53,668 nucleotides of DNA from UBA4292 sp002395865 (GTDB lineage: Bacteria > Bacillota > Clostridia > Lachnospirales > Lachnospiraceae): positions 1 to 53,668 of the forward strand of contig CAMNBU010000014.1 in the NCBI GenBank assembly GCA_946533395.1, read 5' to 3'. The first letter of the stretch is position 1. Each line of letters opens with the position of its first letter. The notes beneath the pieces are model-generated. The model saw only the letters and a program-made list of their open reading frames with translations, made no database searches and was not told the origin of the DNA. The translations under genes were made by a program, and so were the position numbers. Shown here one piece after another: positions 41,629-49,946 of the stretch.

Positions 41629-43599
41629 TTAAAGTATGGATATTATGTAAGCCGGTGCACGGTATGTCACATTGGAAATGATGATGCCCAGATTCTCATT
41701 GGCGGCGTGGATGACCTTGCCCTCGCCTATGTACATGGACACATGCCGTATGACACCCGATGAGTCGGTGTAGAACAGAAGATCACCCGGCTGCATCTCG
41801 CCATAGCTTATCTGACGGCCGTTGAATACCTGCTCCCGCGAGCTTCTCGAGAGGCTGTAACCGAAGTGCTGGTATACAAGCATCGTAAATCCCGAGCAGT
41901 CGGTACCGTTTACAAGGCTGTTGCCGGCATAGACATAGGGGTTACCCAGGAACTGTACCGCGTAGTTTACTATCTGGCTGCGCAGAGAGTCGTCTGTTGG
42001 TGCGGAGTAGGCATTGACCACGATATCGTAGCTTACAACACCCTTGTAGGTGATGTGGAATACCGTATCGCCGTGAGGCAACGGAACTCCGACCTGCTCG
42101 CACTCCCAGTCATACACATAGGTGTGATATGCATAGTCAATGTTATTTGTGAATACCACAACTACTTGCAGCTCATCTCTTGTCACTGTCTGTCCTGCAT
42201 ACTTTATGGAGCCTGCATATGCCGCCGACATATCGCATGGAACATATACATCCCTCGAAGGGGTGTATCCGGACTGCGACTGGCTGGGCTGTGTAGCGGG
42301 TTCCTGTGAAGGCTCCGGTGTCTCTGCCTGCCCCGGATCCTGCGAAGGCGCCGGTGTCTCGGGCTGCACGGGATCTGCCGAAGAGCTGGGCGGCTCAGTC
42401 ACCGGTTCAACGATCTGAGGCGGTGTCTCCGCCTGAGGCGTAGCTGCCAGTACTGAGAAGCTGGCGGTGTATCCGCCATACTCGACTACAAATATATTCT
42501 CGCCTTCTGAAAGAGGCACTCCTACCATGCCGCAGGCCCATCCGTCGATCGGTCTTGCTGAGCCGTCACCGTATATTCCGGCCACCGAAAGCTCGAAAAT
42601 AGTCACCGCCTGGCCGGCCACCTTACCGCTTCCGGTGTAGTATGCCTGTATGCCAACGCAGGTATTTGCAAGTCTTTCCCTCTCTGCTGCTTCCTGCTCC
42701 GCTCGGATCCTTGCGAGCTCCGCCTCGCGGGCGGCTTCCTCAGCGGCAAGCCTCTGTGCCTCCTCCTCGGCTGCCTTCTCGAGAGCGATCCTCTCCTCGT
42801 CGATGGTGATGGCTGTCTTGTATGTACTCGTCACGGTAACATAAGCCGCCGATACATATCCGTAGAAACTCTCGTCGAGCGCTATCAGGTAGAAGCCGTT
42901 CTCCTCGCCCACGATGGCGTACTGGTCTCCGTAGGAGAGCTGAGTGAGTATATCGGAGTTCGTGGTGGCTGCCGCGCGCACATTCAGAAGCTGTGCGTTC
43001 GTGACGGTTCCTATATGTCTTCCGTTCTCCCTTATATACGCATCCGCCTCGTCGCCTGTCATGAAAAAGTCACTTCTTACATAACCGGTGACATCGCCCG
43101 ACTGCATGAGATACCATACGCCGTCCGGCATCGGCTGAACGCCGATCACCTCGCCCGCATCTCCCGGATACATCTTCGCGATGACATTGGTCGTGGATGA
43201 TGTGTCGGGCGTCGAGCGCACATTTACATACTGCTCGGCTATGGATACTATGTACTGCGTCTTGGGCTCGGGCTCTGTCGGAGCCTCGGTAGTGGTCTCC
43301 GGCTCAGTCTCGCTCTCCTCGGGAGTGGTCTCCTCCTCCGGCTCGGTCGTAGTCTCCTCCGGCTCGGTCTCACTCTCCTCGGGGGTGGTCTCCTCCTCCG
43401 TAAGCTCAAGAAGCTTTCTAACCGCGTCCCTGGTCTCCTCGTCGGTGGCGTACGAGCTGACGACGCCTCCGGCGCCCGCCACGACATTTTCACCGTCGAT
43501 GTTCATTATGGCTTCTGCATGAAATGCGGGAGCAGCGAGTCCTATCGTTATTGCGCAGGCGAGTATCGTCGCCGCGTTCTTAAAAATAATTCTCTTCAT
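41629..43599 (-). CDS. Secreted NlpC/P60 cell-wall hydrolase with SH3 domains
   Basis: A 656-residue exported endopeptidase that probably cuts peptidoglycan stem peptides. Order: signal peptide (1 to ~30), Glu/Thr/Pro-rich region (about 65-115), two bacterial SH3-like domains (about 120-255; NVRSTPDTSS and NVRAAATTNS), a charged coiled coil (about 265-310), two copies of an unknown domain (about 312-390 and 450-525, sharing GVPL..GxxxFxxxYxG) separated by a Pro/Ser linker, and the NlpC/P60 domain (about 535-656) with Cys in GTDCSGF, His in RHVSMYIG and IHAA. The start MKRIIFKN has GGGGA upstream. Its terminator is split by the IS element. Confidence 0.92.
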   Translation of the reverse strand: MKRIIFKNAATILACAITIGLAAPAFHAEAIMNIDGENVVAGAGGVVSSYATDEETRDAVRKLLELTEEETTPEESETEPEETTTEPEEETTPEESETEPETTTEAPTEPEPKTQYIVSIAEQYVNVRSTPDTSSTTNVIAKMYPGDAGEVIGVQPMPDGVWYLMQSGDVTGYVRSDFFMTGDEADAYIRENGRHIGTVTNAQLLNVRAAATTNSDILTQLSYGDQYAIVGEENGFYLIALDESFYGYVSAAYVTVTSTYKTAITIDEERIALEKAAEEEAQRLAAEEAAREAELARIRAEQEAAERERLANTCVGIQAYYTGSGKVAGQAVTIFELSVAGIYGDGSARPIDGWACGMVGVPLSEGENIFVVEYGGYTASFSVLAATPQAETPPQIVEPVTEPPSSSADPVQPETPAPSQDPGQAETPEPSQEPATQPSQSQSGYTPSRDVYVPCDMSAAYAGSIKYAGQTVTRDELQVVVVFTNNIDYAYHTYVYDWECEQVGVPLPHGDTVFHITYKGVVSYDIVVNAYSAPTDDSLRSQIVNYAVQFLGNPYVYAGNSLVNGTDCSGFTMLVYQHFGYSLSRSSREQVFNGRQISYGEMQPGDLLFYTDSSGVIRHVSMYIGEGKVIHAANENLGIIISNVTYRAPAYIISIL

Positions 43600-43704
43600 A
43601 ATCCCCAATAATATATGTGATACGGATTTTTCCGCGCCGCAGGCGCCCTGAAAGATCCACCAACAACTCAAATTGTTACAAAAATGTTACAGGCTTGGAC
43701 TTGC

Positions 43705-43733
43705 ATTGTAGCAAATCTTTTTAATTCTGTCAA
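43705..43733 (-). promoter_or_regulatory. Promoter of the NlpC/P60 gene
   Basis: On the minus strand perfect TTGACA (43728-43733), exact 17-bp spacer, TACAAT (43705-43710). The leader to the start codon is about 100 nt. Confidence 0.9.
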
Positions 43734-43737
43734 CAGG

Positions 43738-43766
43738 TTGATTTTATAGAAAAAAACGTTTACAAT
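43738..43766 (+). promoter_or_regulatory. Promoter of the short-chain dehydrogenase gene
   Basis: TTGATT (43738-43743), 17-bp spacer, TACAAT (43761-43766). Its -35 is only 4 bp from that of the divergent NlpC/P60 promoter, so the two polymerases should compete. Confidence 0.75.
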
Positions 43767-43807
43767 GATTTTATAATTATTTAAGTCGAAATGGGGGGAA
43801 ACAATAT

Positions 43808-44557
43808 ATGGCTATAACTATGATAATCACAGGCGCTGGGCGCGGAATCGGATGCGAGATCGCTCTGCGCGGCGCAAAGGAACTGCTGGGTATGGGCATG
43901 AAGGTTAATCTGGTGCTCATCAGCAGGAGCCGCGGCGCGGCTCTGAACAACACCGCCGACGCGGCGAGAGCTCTCGGCGCCAGCGTACTTTCGCTTCTGG
44001 GAGATATAGGAGATGAGAGCTTCCTGAGGGAGATCGTACACGAGAGCGCGGAGAGATTCGGCGGCATCGACATACTTATCAACAACGCGGGAAGCGCGCG
44101 CATAAGTCTTCTGCAGGACTTAAAGCCCGAGGAGATCACGGGCTTCATAAACGCCAATCTAAGCTCACATGTCATCCTGACCTCGCTGGCCCTGCCATAT
44201 CTGCTGAAGAGTGAGAACTCTCCGAGAATCATCAACATCTCCTCGGTATGGGGTAACGTGGGCGCCTCATGCGAGACCGTCTACTCCGCAGCCAAGGGAG
44301 GCATAAACGCCTTCACGAAGGCTCTGGCGAAGGAGCTTGCCCCCATGGGCATCCCCGTAAATGCGGTGGCCTTCGGCCTTATCGACACGGAGATGAACTC
44401 TCACCTGTCGCAGCAGGAGCTGGAGGCTCTGTGCGAGGACATACCCGCGGGAAGACCCGGAAGCACGGAGGAGGCCGCCGAAGCGGTCATAGCGCTCCTG
44501 AAGTCCTCCCCCTACCTCACCGGACAGATAATCACGCTCGACGGCGGCTGGACTTAA
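43808..44557 (+). CDS. Short-chain dehydrogenase/reductase (FabG-like)
   Basis: A 249-residue NAD(P)-dependent oxidoreductase of the classical SDR family. The cofactor loop is TGAGRGIG (about 8-15), the conserved NNAG is near 90, catalytic Ser is in NISSVWGN and the YSAAK pair near 157-161. The C-terminus ends LTGQIITLDGGWT as in FabG-like enzymes. It stands alone, not in a fatty-acid cluster, so the substrate (acyl carrier, sugar or other) is open. A G-rich site (GGGGGG) is 9 nt before the ATG. Confidence 0.85.
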   Translation: MAITMIITGAGRGIGCEIALRGAKELLGMGMKVNLVLISRSRGAALNNTADAARALGASVLSLLGDIGDESFLREIVHESAERFGGIDILINNAGSARISLLQDLKPEEITGFINANLSSHVILTSLALPYLLKSENSPRIINISSVWGNVGASCETVYSAAKGGINAFTKALAKELAPMGIPVNAVAFGLIDTEMNSHLSQQELEALCEDIPAGRPGSTEEAAEAVIALLKSSPYLTGQIITLDGGWT

Positions 44558-44565
44558 GCCCGGCT

Positions 44566-45420
44566 CTATTCATCACGACCGAAGAATTCCTCGAGCTGTT
44601 CACGCAGCTTCCTTATCCTCTCACTGGCGGACAGGGCAGGGAATGCGCGGTAGGCTCTGTACGCCTTAAGCTTTGCGATGAGAGCGTTCTTTCGCTTCTC
44701 CAGTGAAGCGCGCAGCTCATCCATCCTCCGACCCGCGTCGTCCACGGCCTGGTCGATGGCATCCTTTGTGCCTTCTGCCATCTCGGAGATGGCATCCACG
44801 GTTCCCTGAGCTATGCGCTCCGAGCCGAATACCGTCTCGCTGACAGCGCTTGAGAGCCCGTCGCCTATGCCTTTAAGGGTCTGCGCCAGCATTTCCAGCT
44901 CGCGTATGCTCCTGGACATGCCGATGGCCTTCTGTGTGGACGCAAGCGTGTCCGCGGTGTAGGCAAGCGCCATGATCACTATGACTGCCACTCCGAAGCC
45001 GTGGGGCACCCATGCGACAAATGCCGCAAGCGGCGGGTGGAGAAGCTTAAGAGCCGCCACAACAGCCGCTCCCCACAGCAGTGAGAAGCGCAGGCAGATG
45101 TATCCGTTTATATTGAATCTGAAATTGGAGTAATCCCACCACCTCATGTGGAAGGACTTATCGAGTATAAATCCGCCGATGAACTCCACCAGCGTGCAAA
45201 GCAGTGTGCCCATGACAAAAAGCAGGGGAATATTGTCGGCCAGCGGCGAAAAAAGCGCTATGACCGAGGTCATTCCGAAGCCGTATATGGGGCACACGGG
45301 GCCGTTCAGGTAGCCCCTGTTTATAACCTTTTTCAGTGTAAATGCGTGGTATGCCACCTCTATCACCCACCCGATAAACGAGTACGCCGTGAAATACCAC
45401 GCGAATTCATAAAAACTCAT
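44566..45420 (-). CDS. CmpB-like putative ABC transporter permease (PF06541-type)
   Basis: A 284-residue membrane protein with about five hydrophobic segments (1-150) and a long, charged helical C-terminal half (about 165-284) with Glu/Arg/Lys heptads, probably cytosolic coiled coil. The signature SFIGWVIEVAYHA, NRGYLNGPVCPIYGFG and FIGGFILDKSFHMRWWDYS match the PF06541 group, common in Firmicutes. It shares ATGA with the stop of the upstream glycosyltransferase gene, so the two are coupled. True transport has not been shown for most members. Confidence 0.8.
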   Translation of the reverse strand: MSFYEFAWYFTAYSFIGWVIEVAYHAFTLKKVINRGYLNGPVCPIYGFGMTSVIALFSPLADNIPLLFVMGTLLCTLVEFIGGFILDKSFHMRWWDYSNFRFNINGYICLRFSLLWGAAVVAALKLLHPPLAAFVAWVPHGFGVAVIVIMALAYTADTLASTQKAIGMSRSIRELEMLAQTLKGIGDGLSSAVSETVFGSERIAQGTVDAISEMAEGTKDAIDQAVDDAGRRMDELRASLEKRKNALIAKLKAYRAYRAFPALSASERIRKLREQLEEFFGRDE

Positions 45421-46253
45421 GATCTGTTAAACCTCTGTCCGACGCGGTATATGCGAGACAGCAGCGCTGCCACAGGCGCGGGCCAGGTCCGGTAGAACAT
45501 CTCATCGTCCTCCTGTCCCCTGCCGTTGTCCTCTATGAGTTTACTGGTCTCCGACCCCTCGTGTATCCTGTGGGCCATGAGCCTTTTCGGCACATAGAGA
45601 AAAGCGCCGGGTTCGGCCGCCAGCTGCGTCCACTTCTCCCAGTCGAGATTGCTCGCGTAGGCGCTGTCGAACACGGGTGAGGACACATCAGATCTCACCA
45701 TATCCGTGCAGTAAGTGACCGATGGGCAGCATATGGCGTTTCCGAGCGAGAGAACTGTCTTTTTGACCGCAGGTGATGCGATACTGTTCTTCAGATAAAA
45801 AGGAGTCAGAAGGAGTCTCTTCGCGGCTATGAGCGGCGAGCTCGCGCTCTTTTTGCCGTCCTTTATCTCGCTGTAATCCGTAAATATGATCTGCGGTAGA
45901 TATCCTCTGTTCCTCCTGCGGTTTTTGTTCACCGCCGCCATGACGCATTTCGCGTAGTCCCTCTCGTAGATATCGTCCTGATGGGCAATGGTGGTAAACA
46001 GGGCATTGGCGGTATCTATTCCGAAGTTCCAGTCGCCGGCTATGCCTGCCTTGCCGTGATTAATCGAAAGCGGTATGTCGTATTTATCCGCAAGCCCGCG
46101 GATGAAGGCATTGTCCGTGGAGGTCACCATACAGATATGGCTCTTCCTGCTCTGGTTCTTGAGCGAACGGATGCAGTCCTCCAGATATCCGCTCTCTTTG
46201 TATGCGCAGATCACAAAGGCATGCAGATGCCTCTTTTTTGTTTCGTCACTCAT
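45417..46253 (-). CDS. Family 2-like glycosyltransferase
   Basis: A 278-residue GT-A fold enzyme. It starts with the nucleotide-sugar strand AFVICAYKESGYLEDCIRSL, has the DXD-like metal site as HQDD (about 93-96) and a later acceptor-side region SNLDWEKWTQLA. No membrane helix. The start MSDETKKRH has AAGGT 9 nt upstream; a longer start would reach into the divergent nth region. Likely works on a cell-surface sugar together with the CmpB-like protein, but acceptor and donor are unknown. Confidence 0.82.
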   Translation of the reverse strand: MSDETKKRHLHAFVICAYKESGYLEDCIRSLKNQSRKSHICMVTSTDNAFIRGLADKYDIPLSINHGKAGIAGDWNFGIDTANALFTTIAHQDDIYERDYAKCVMAAVNKNRRRNRGYLPQIIFTDYSEIKDGKKSASSPLIAAKRLLLTPFYLKNSIASPAVKKTVLSLGNAICCPSVTYCTDMVRSDVSSPVFDSAYASNLDWEKWTQLAAEPGAFLYVPKRLMAHRIHEGSETSKLIEDNGRGQEDDEMFYRTWPAPVAALLSRIYRVGQRFNRS

Positions 46254-46290
46254 TGAAATATACCTTCTTGTTTTGTAAAGGAGTCCCCCC

Positions 46291-46923
46291 ATGGATACGA
46301 AAGAACTTGCTCTTCGCACAGTTGAGATACTCGAAAAGACCTATCCCGCCACACAGTGCACTCTGGACTACGACGAAGCGTGGAAGCTGCTCGTTTCCGT
46401 TCGCCTTGCGGCTCAGTGCACCGACGCCAGAGTAAATGAGATAACACCCGTTCTGTTTGAAAAATACCCGTCGGCCTATGCTCTGGCCGCAGCGGATGTG
46501 ACCGATGTGGAGGATATCGTCCGCCCCTGCGGTCTCGGCCGCTCTAAGGCGCGGGACATCGTGGCCTGCATGCAGACTATCACCGGGCGATTCGCGGGCC
46601 GAGTGCCCGATAACATGGAGGAGCTTCTCTCCCTGCCCGGTGTGGGCAGAAAGAGTGCAAACCTCATCCTCGGCGATATCTTCAAAAAGCCCGCCATAGT
46701 GACGGACACACACTGCATACGCCTCGCAAACCGCATAGGCCTCGTCCACGGCATAAAAGAACCGCACAAAGTCGAGACGGCTCTGAGACAGCTCATTCCG
46801 CCCGACAAAAGCAACGACTTCTGCCACCGCTTAGTCGATCACGGCCGAGCGGTGTGCAAAGCGAGGACAGCCCCCCACTGCGGCATCTGCCCTCTGTCGG
46901 ACATCTGTGAAAAAAACCTGTAA
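46291..46923 (+). CDS. nth: Endonuclease III
   Basis: A DNA glycosylase/AP-lyase that removes oxidised pyrimidines. The 210-residue protein has the helix-hairpin-helix with catalytic Lys in LPGVGRKSANLILGD and Asp in VTDTHCIRLANRIG. The [4Fe-4S] cluster cysteines are in CKARTAPHCGICPLSDIC; the first gap is seven residues rather than six, a variant I have seen in related proteins. It diverges from the glycosyltransferase with only 37 bp between starts. Confidence 0.95.
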   Translation: MDTKELALRTVEILEKTYPATQCTLDYDEAWKLLVSVRLAAQCTDARVNEITPVLFEKYPSAYALAAADVTDVEDIVRPCGLGRSKARDIVACMQTITGRFAGRVPDNMEELLSLPGVGRKSANLILGDIFKKPAIVTDTHCIRLANRIGLVHGIKEPHKVETALRQLIPPDKSNDFCHRLVDHGRAVCKARTAPHCGICPLSDICEKNL

Positions 46924-46924
46924 G

Positions 46925-47431
46925 CTACTGCGGCCTGCCCGGACCCGGTCCCGCACCGGGTCCGGGCAGGTTTTTTGTAAACATCTTCAGATAAAGCGGC
47001 ATAAAGAACAGCACAAGAACATAGCCCGCTATCATACTGATTATGAGGCCCTTAATAAACATGGGCGCAAACGGCGGCACCTCCTCACCATGTGAGGATG
47101 CCATATAACGCGCCAGCAGGATCATTGCCAGTGTCATGACCGGTGTGTAGATGCAGTCCGATATCAGGGCCTCTGTAAGCGGCTTTTTTACGCCCTTCAT
47201 CCCGGCTGTGGCCTTGTCCGATATCTTCTTCATGGGCACGATAAAACCGATGATGATACTTATCACCGTGCTTGCTGCAAAGCTTATCAGAAAGCCCGGC
47301 ACCGTAAAATGTCCCGATGTGAGGTTTCCTATCAGTGACAGGAAAAAGCTCAGAGTCACCCCCATGCACAGATTCATCTTAAACCCCACTGCCCTCATGG
47401 CCTTCGCCATATTTCTCTCTCTTTCGTCCAT
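46925..47431 (-). CDS. Unknown membrane protein, DUF2798-like
   Basis: A 168-residue protein with four hydrophobic segments (about 18-40, 46-68, 90-108 and 123-147) and a charged N-terminus (MDERERNMAKAMR). The pattern FKMNLCMGVTLSFFLSLIGN..VPGFLISFAASTVISIIIGFI resembles DUF2798-type proteins. The C-terminus is an unusual Pro/Gly tail (LPGPGAGPGPGRPQ) encoded by the nth terminator hairpin. AAGGAGGG lies before the chosen ATG. Convergent with nth with 1 bp between stops. Confidence 0.7.
   Translation of the reverse strand: MDERERNMAKAMRAVGFKMNLCMGVTLSFFLSLIGNLTSGHFTVPGFLISFAASTVISIIIGFIVPMKKISDKATAGMKGVKKPLTEALISDCIYTPVMTLAMILLARYMASSHGEEVPPFAPMFIKGLIISMIAGYVLVLFFMPLYLKMFTKNLPGPGAGPGPGRPQ
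46934..46976 (+). terminator. nth terminator embedded in the convergent gene
   Basis: CCTGCCCGGACCCGGT (46934-46949) and ACCGGGTCCGGGCAGG (46955-46970) form a perfect 16-bp stem with a 5-nt loop and six T follow. It lies entirely within the coding 3' end of the opposing gene. Confidence 0.95.
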
Positions 47432-47685
47432 GTAAACCCTCCTTGTGATCATGTGTCGATGCCTCTCATATCTGTTCTTTGTATTATACATTTTTCCTCA
47501 ATCCCTTGCAACCTCGATTCTACCTGTCAGAGCAGTATTATGCCGCTAAAACGGATTCTTTACAGAAGTTTAATAAACTTTATACCGTCTTTTGTGGAAT
47601 AATCCGCCTTTTTATTGTACTCTGTCTGTATATGGACTTTGATCTCGATCGCCCTATCTGCGGGCGCACAATATACGGAGCTGAC

Positions 47686-49776
47686 ATGAACACACAGATG
47701 ATCAGACTACTGAATGAATACATAAAAGCCGCCTCAAGGGCTACGGACGCAGAGGCTCTCGGCGAGATAAAGAAGACATACCGCGGCCGGTTCGATGCCG
47801 AATTCGCAGGGGCGGGAGATCGCGAGCTCTTCGATGCCGCGGCATCCGTTTTCGAGGCCATATCTGAGCTGGTATCCGAGAGGAACGATCTTAAGCGCCT
47901 CTGCTCGCAGCACATCATGACTGACATCGAGGCGCAGGAGAACAAGAGGGTCCAGCGTATACTCGATCTCAACCTGCTCACATACCATTTCCAGCCGATC
48001 ATACGCGTAGACGACGGTCAGATCTTCGCCTACGAGGCGCTCATGCGCTCGCGCGAGGCAGACGGCATCACGCCCTTCCACATCCTGAAATACGCCGCGC
48101 TGACAGACAGGCTCGGCGATGTGGAGAAGTACACCTTTATCAACGTCCTCTCCTACGTCCGCGACAACCCCACGATGTTCGAGGGAAGGAAGGTGTTCAT
48201 AAACAGTCTTCCGAGCGTACGGGTCGACGGGGAGGGACATGCGCAAAAAGAGCTGCTTCTTGCCTCACTTCCCGATAAGATAGTCGTGGAAATGACGGAG
48301 AGCGCGGAGTTCTCTGACGAGGAACTGAACGCCATCAAGAGCAGATACGACCGCCTGAATGTCCCTATAGCCATAGACGACTACGGCACCGGCTATTCGA
48401 ACATAAACAATCTACTGCGCTATACGCCAAACTTCGTGAAGATCGACCGCTCATTGCTCTCCGGTATACAGGACAACCCTAACAAGAAGCATTTCGTGCG
48501 CGAAATCATTGATTTCTGCCACGCGAATTCGATCATGGCTCTTGCGGAGGGTGTCGAGACCGCAGATGAACTGCGCACGGTCATCCTGCTCGGCGTGGAC
48601 CTGATACAGGGCTTCTACACCGCCCGCCCGGCCGCCACGGTCCTTCAGGCGCTGCCATTTGAGCTCAGGTCCGAGATCAGCGCCTACCGCAGGGAACGCG
48701 AGGACGGCAAAAAGCTCCGTCTCTACTGCGCCCAGAGCGGCGAGACTGTACCGGTCGACAAACTCTGCCGCGAGGGCTACCGCGTGATCCGAATAGGCTC
48801 TGACGACATGTCCGGCACGGTCACCATCACCTCCGCCCCCGAAGACGACAGTGAGATACATATTGAGGTGGCTGACGGCTTCTCCGGCCGCGTAATACTG
48901 AATTCCGCCACACTTAAAAACAGCGTCGGAAGCCCCTGTATCGACATAGGCTCAGGCTGCGACCTGACGCTCGAACTCATAAAGAAGAGCTCCCTCATCG
49001 ACGGAGGCATACGCGTTCCCGCAAACTCACGTCTGTATATGGAAGGTCTGGGCAATCTGGACATCACGCTCGGCAATTCCAACTATTATGGCATCGGCAA
49101 TGACGCAAAGAGCGCGCACGGCCGACTCATCTTCGACCAGGAGGGTACCATTTCCATATCCGCCGTCAGCTACGCAGGAGTACTTATCGGCTCGGGGCTT
49201 GGCGGTGAGATAAATATCATGCGCGGCAAATATATACTGAACGCGAGAGGAAGCATGAACGTCTGCCTGGGCTCCCTTGACGGCGACACCACCATAGAGC
49301 TTCACGGCTGTGATTTCGACTGCAATGCCGCAGGTGCCGTGAGCATAATCGCCGGCTCCATGTCAGGCAATTCGGACATACATTGCATCTACTCCAGCAT
49401 CAAGGCGAGATGCGACAGCCAGCTGGCCGTGGGCTTCGGAAGCCTCCACCGCGGCGGCAGCCGTATATTCATCGAAAGCGCTCACATCGACATTGAGGCC
49501 AACGCCGACAATCTCACAGTCATGGGTTCCATGACCGAGACCTCTGACATAAGGCTCGAGCGCTCCTCCATAAACCTTGTCGCAGAGGGCTCACAGGCGC
49601 TTCTCTTCGGCGGCTTCACGGGCGGTACACAGCTATCCGTTGCGGACATCGACATTTACGGTGAGCTCAACTCCGACTTCGACACCTGCCTTGTGGCAGA
49701 TGCCGGCGACGTAAATATATCCGGCGGCAAGTTCCGCTTCCTCATAAACAGAAACGAGACGGACAGGATAATATGA
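47686..49776 (+). CDS. EAL phosphodiesterase fused to a beta-rich, possibly beta-helix, C-terminal half
   Basis: A 696-residue protein. An N-terminal helical region (about 1-90) leads to an EAL domain (about 92-330). The EAL domain has intact catalytic motifs: YEALMR (EAL at 117-119), FINSLPS, VEMTES, IDDYGTGYSN, VKIDRSL and EGVETADE, so it should hydrolyse cyclic di-GMP. The C-terminal part (about 390-690) is made of short repeated strands with Gly/Ser/Asn turns (GTISISAVSYAGVLIGSGLGG), resembling a right-handed beta-helix or the carbohydrate-binding beta-helix domains of clostridia. No signal peptide is seen with the start chosen (GGAG 7 nt upstream); longer in-frame starts include a hydrophobic stretch that could be a membrane anchor. 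Confidence 0.85.
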   Translation: MNTQMIRLLNEYIKAASRATDAEALGEIKKTYRGRFDAEFAGAGDRELFDAAASVFEAISELVSERNDLKRLCSQHIMTDIEAQENKRVQRILDLNLLTYHFQPIIRVDDGQIFAYEALMRSREADGITPFHILKYAALTDRLGDVEKYTFINVLSYVRDNPTMFEGRKVFINSLPSVRVDGEGHAQKELLLASLPDKIVVEMTESAEFSDEELNAIKSRYDRLNVPIAIDDYGTGYSNINNLLRYTPNFVKIDRSLLSGIQDNPNKKHFVREIIDFCHANSIMALAEGVETADELRTVILLGVDLIQGFYTARPAATVLQALPFELRSEISAYRREREDGKKLRLYCAQSGETVPVDKLCREGYRVIRIGSDDMSGTVTITSAPEDDSEIHIEVADGFSGRVILNSATLKNSVGSPCIDIGSGCDLTLELIKKSSLIDGGIRVPANSRLYMEGLGNLDITLGNSNYYGIGNDAKSAHGRLIFDQEGTISISAVSYAGVLIGSGLGGEINIMRGKYILNARGSMNVCLGSLDGDTTIELHGCDFDCNAAGAVSIIAGSMSGNSDIHCIYSSIKARCDSQLAVGFGSLHRGGSRIFIESAHIDIEANADNLTVMGSMTETSDIRLERSSINLVAEGSQALLFGGFTGGTQLSVADIDIYGELNSDFDTCLVADAGDVNISGGKFRFLINRNETDRII

Positions 49777-49789
49777 TCCTGCCCGTTTT
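49760..49789 (+). terminator. Terminator at the end of the EAL/beta-helix gene
   Basis: CGGACAGGAT (49760-49769) and ATCCTGCCCG (49776-49785, one mismatch) flank a loop holding the stop codon, followed by TTTTG. The T tract is short. Confidence 0.6.
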
Positions 49790-49827
49790 GTGTATCTTTA
49801 AAAATCCTTTTTTATCCCTTTCGGGTA

Positions 49828-49856
49828 TTTACTCGTGTAAAGATTTAGGGTATACT
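49828..49856 (+). promoter_or_regulatory. Promoter of the PTS EIIC-like gene
   Basis: TTTACT (49828-49833), exact 17-bp spacer, TATACT (49851-49856). The leader to the ATG at 49947 is about 85 nt. Confidence 0.7.
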
Positions 49857-49869
49857 TTGTATCTGTTGT

Positions 49870-49913
49870 GCGCCCGTTACTCTGTAACGGCAAGGCGCCG
49901 CATACGATGCGGC
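49870..49913 (+). promoter_or_regulatory. Hairpin-rich leader before the EIIC-like gene
   Basis: CCGTTAC/GTAACGG (49874-49890, loop TCT) lies between GCGC repeats that can close it, and GCCGCAT/ATGCGGC (49897-49913, loop ACG) follows. Both stems are perfect 7-mers. The second ends 34 nt before the start codon. A regulatory RNA or protein-binding leader is possible; no known riboswitch consensus is visible. Confidence 0.55.
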
Positions 49914-49946
49914 ATTCATTCTACCATGTAAACGAAGGGTGATAAG

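Noticed and set aside
43181..43522. Ser/Val repeat frame on the plus strand
   Set aside because: Mirror of the Glu/Thr/Pro-rich segment of the NlpC/P60 protein.
47632..47685. Longer N-terminus for the EAL/beta-helix protein
   Set aside because: The ATG at 47632 lacks a ribosome site, while 47686 has GGAG at good spacing; kept as an alternative only.
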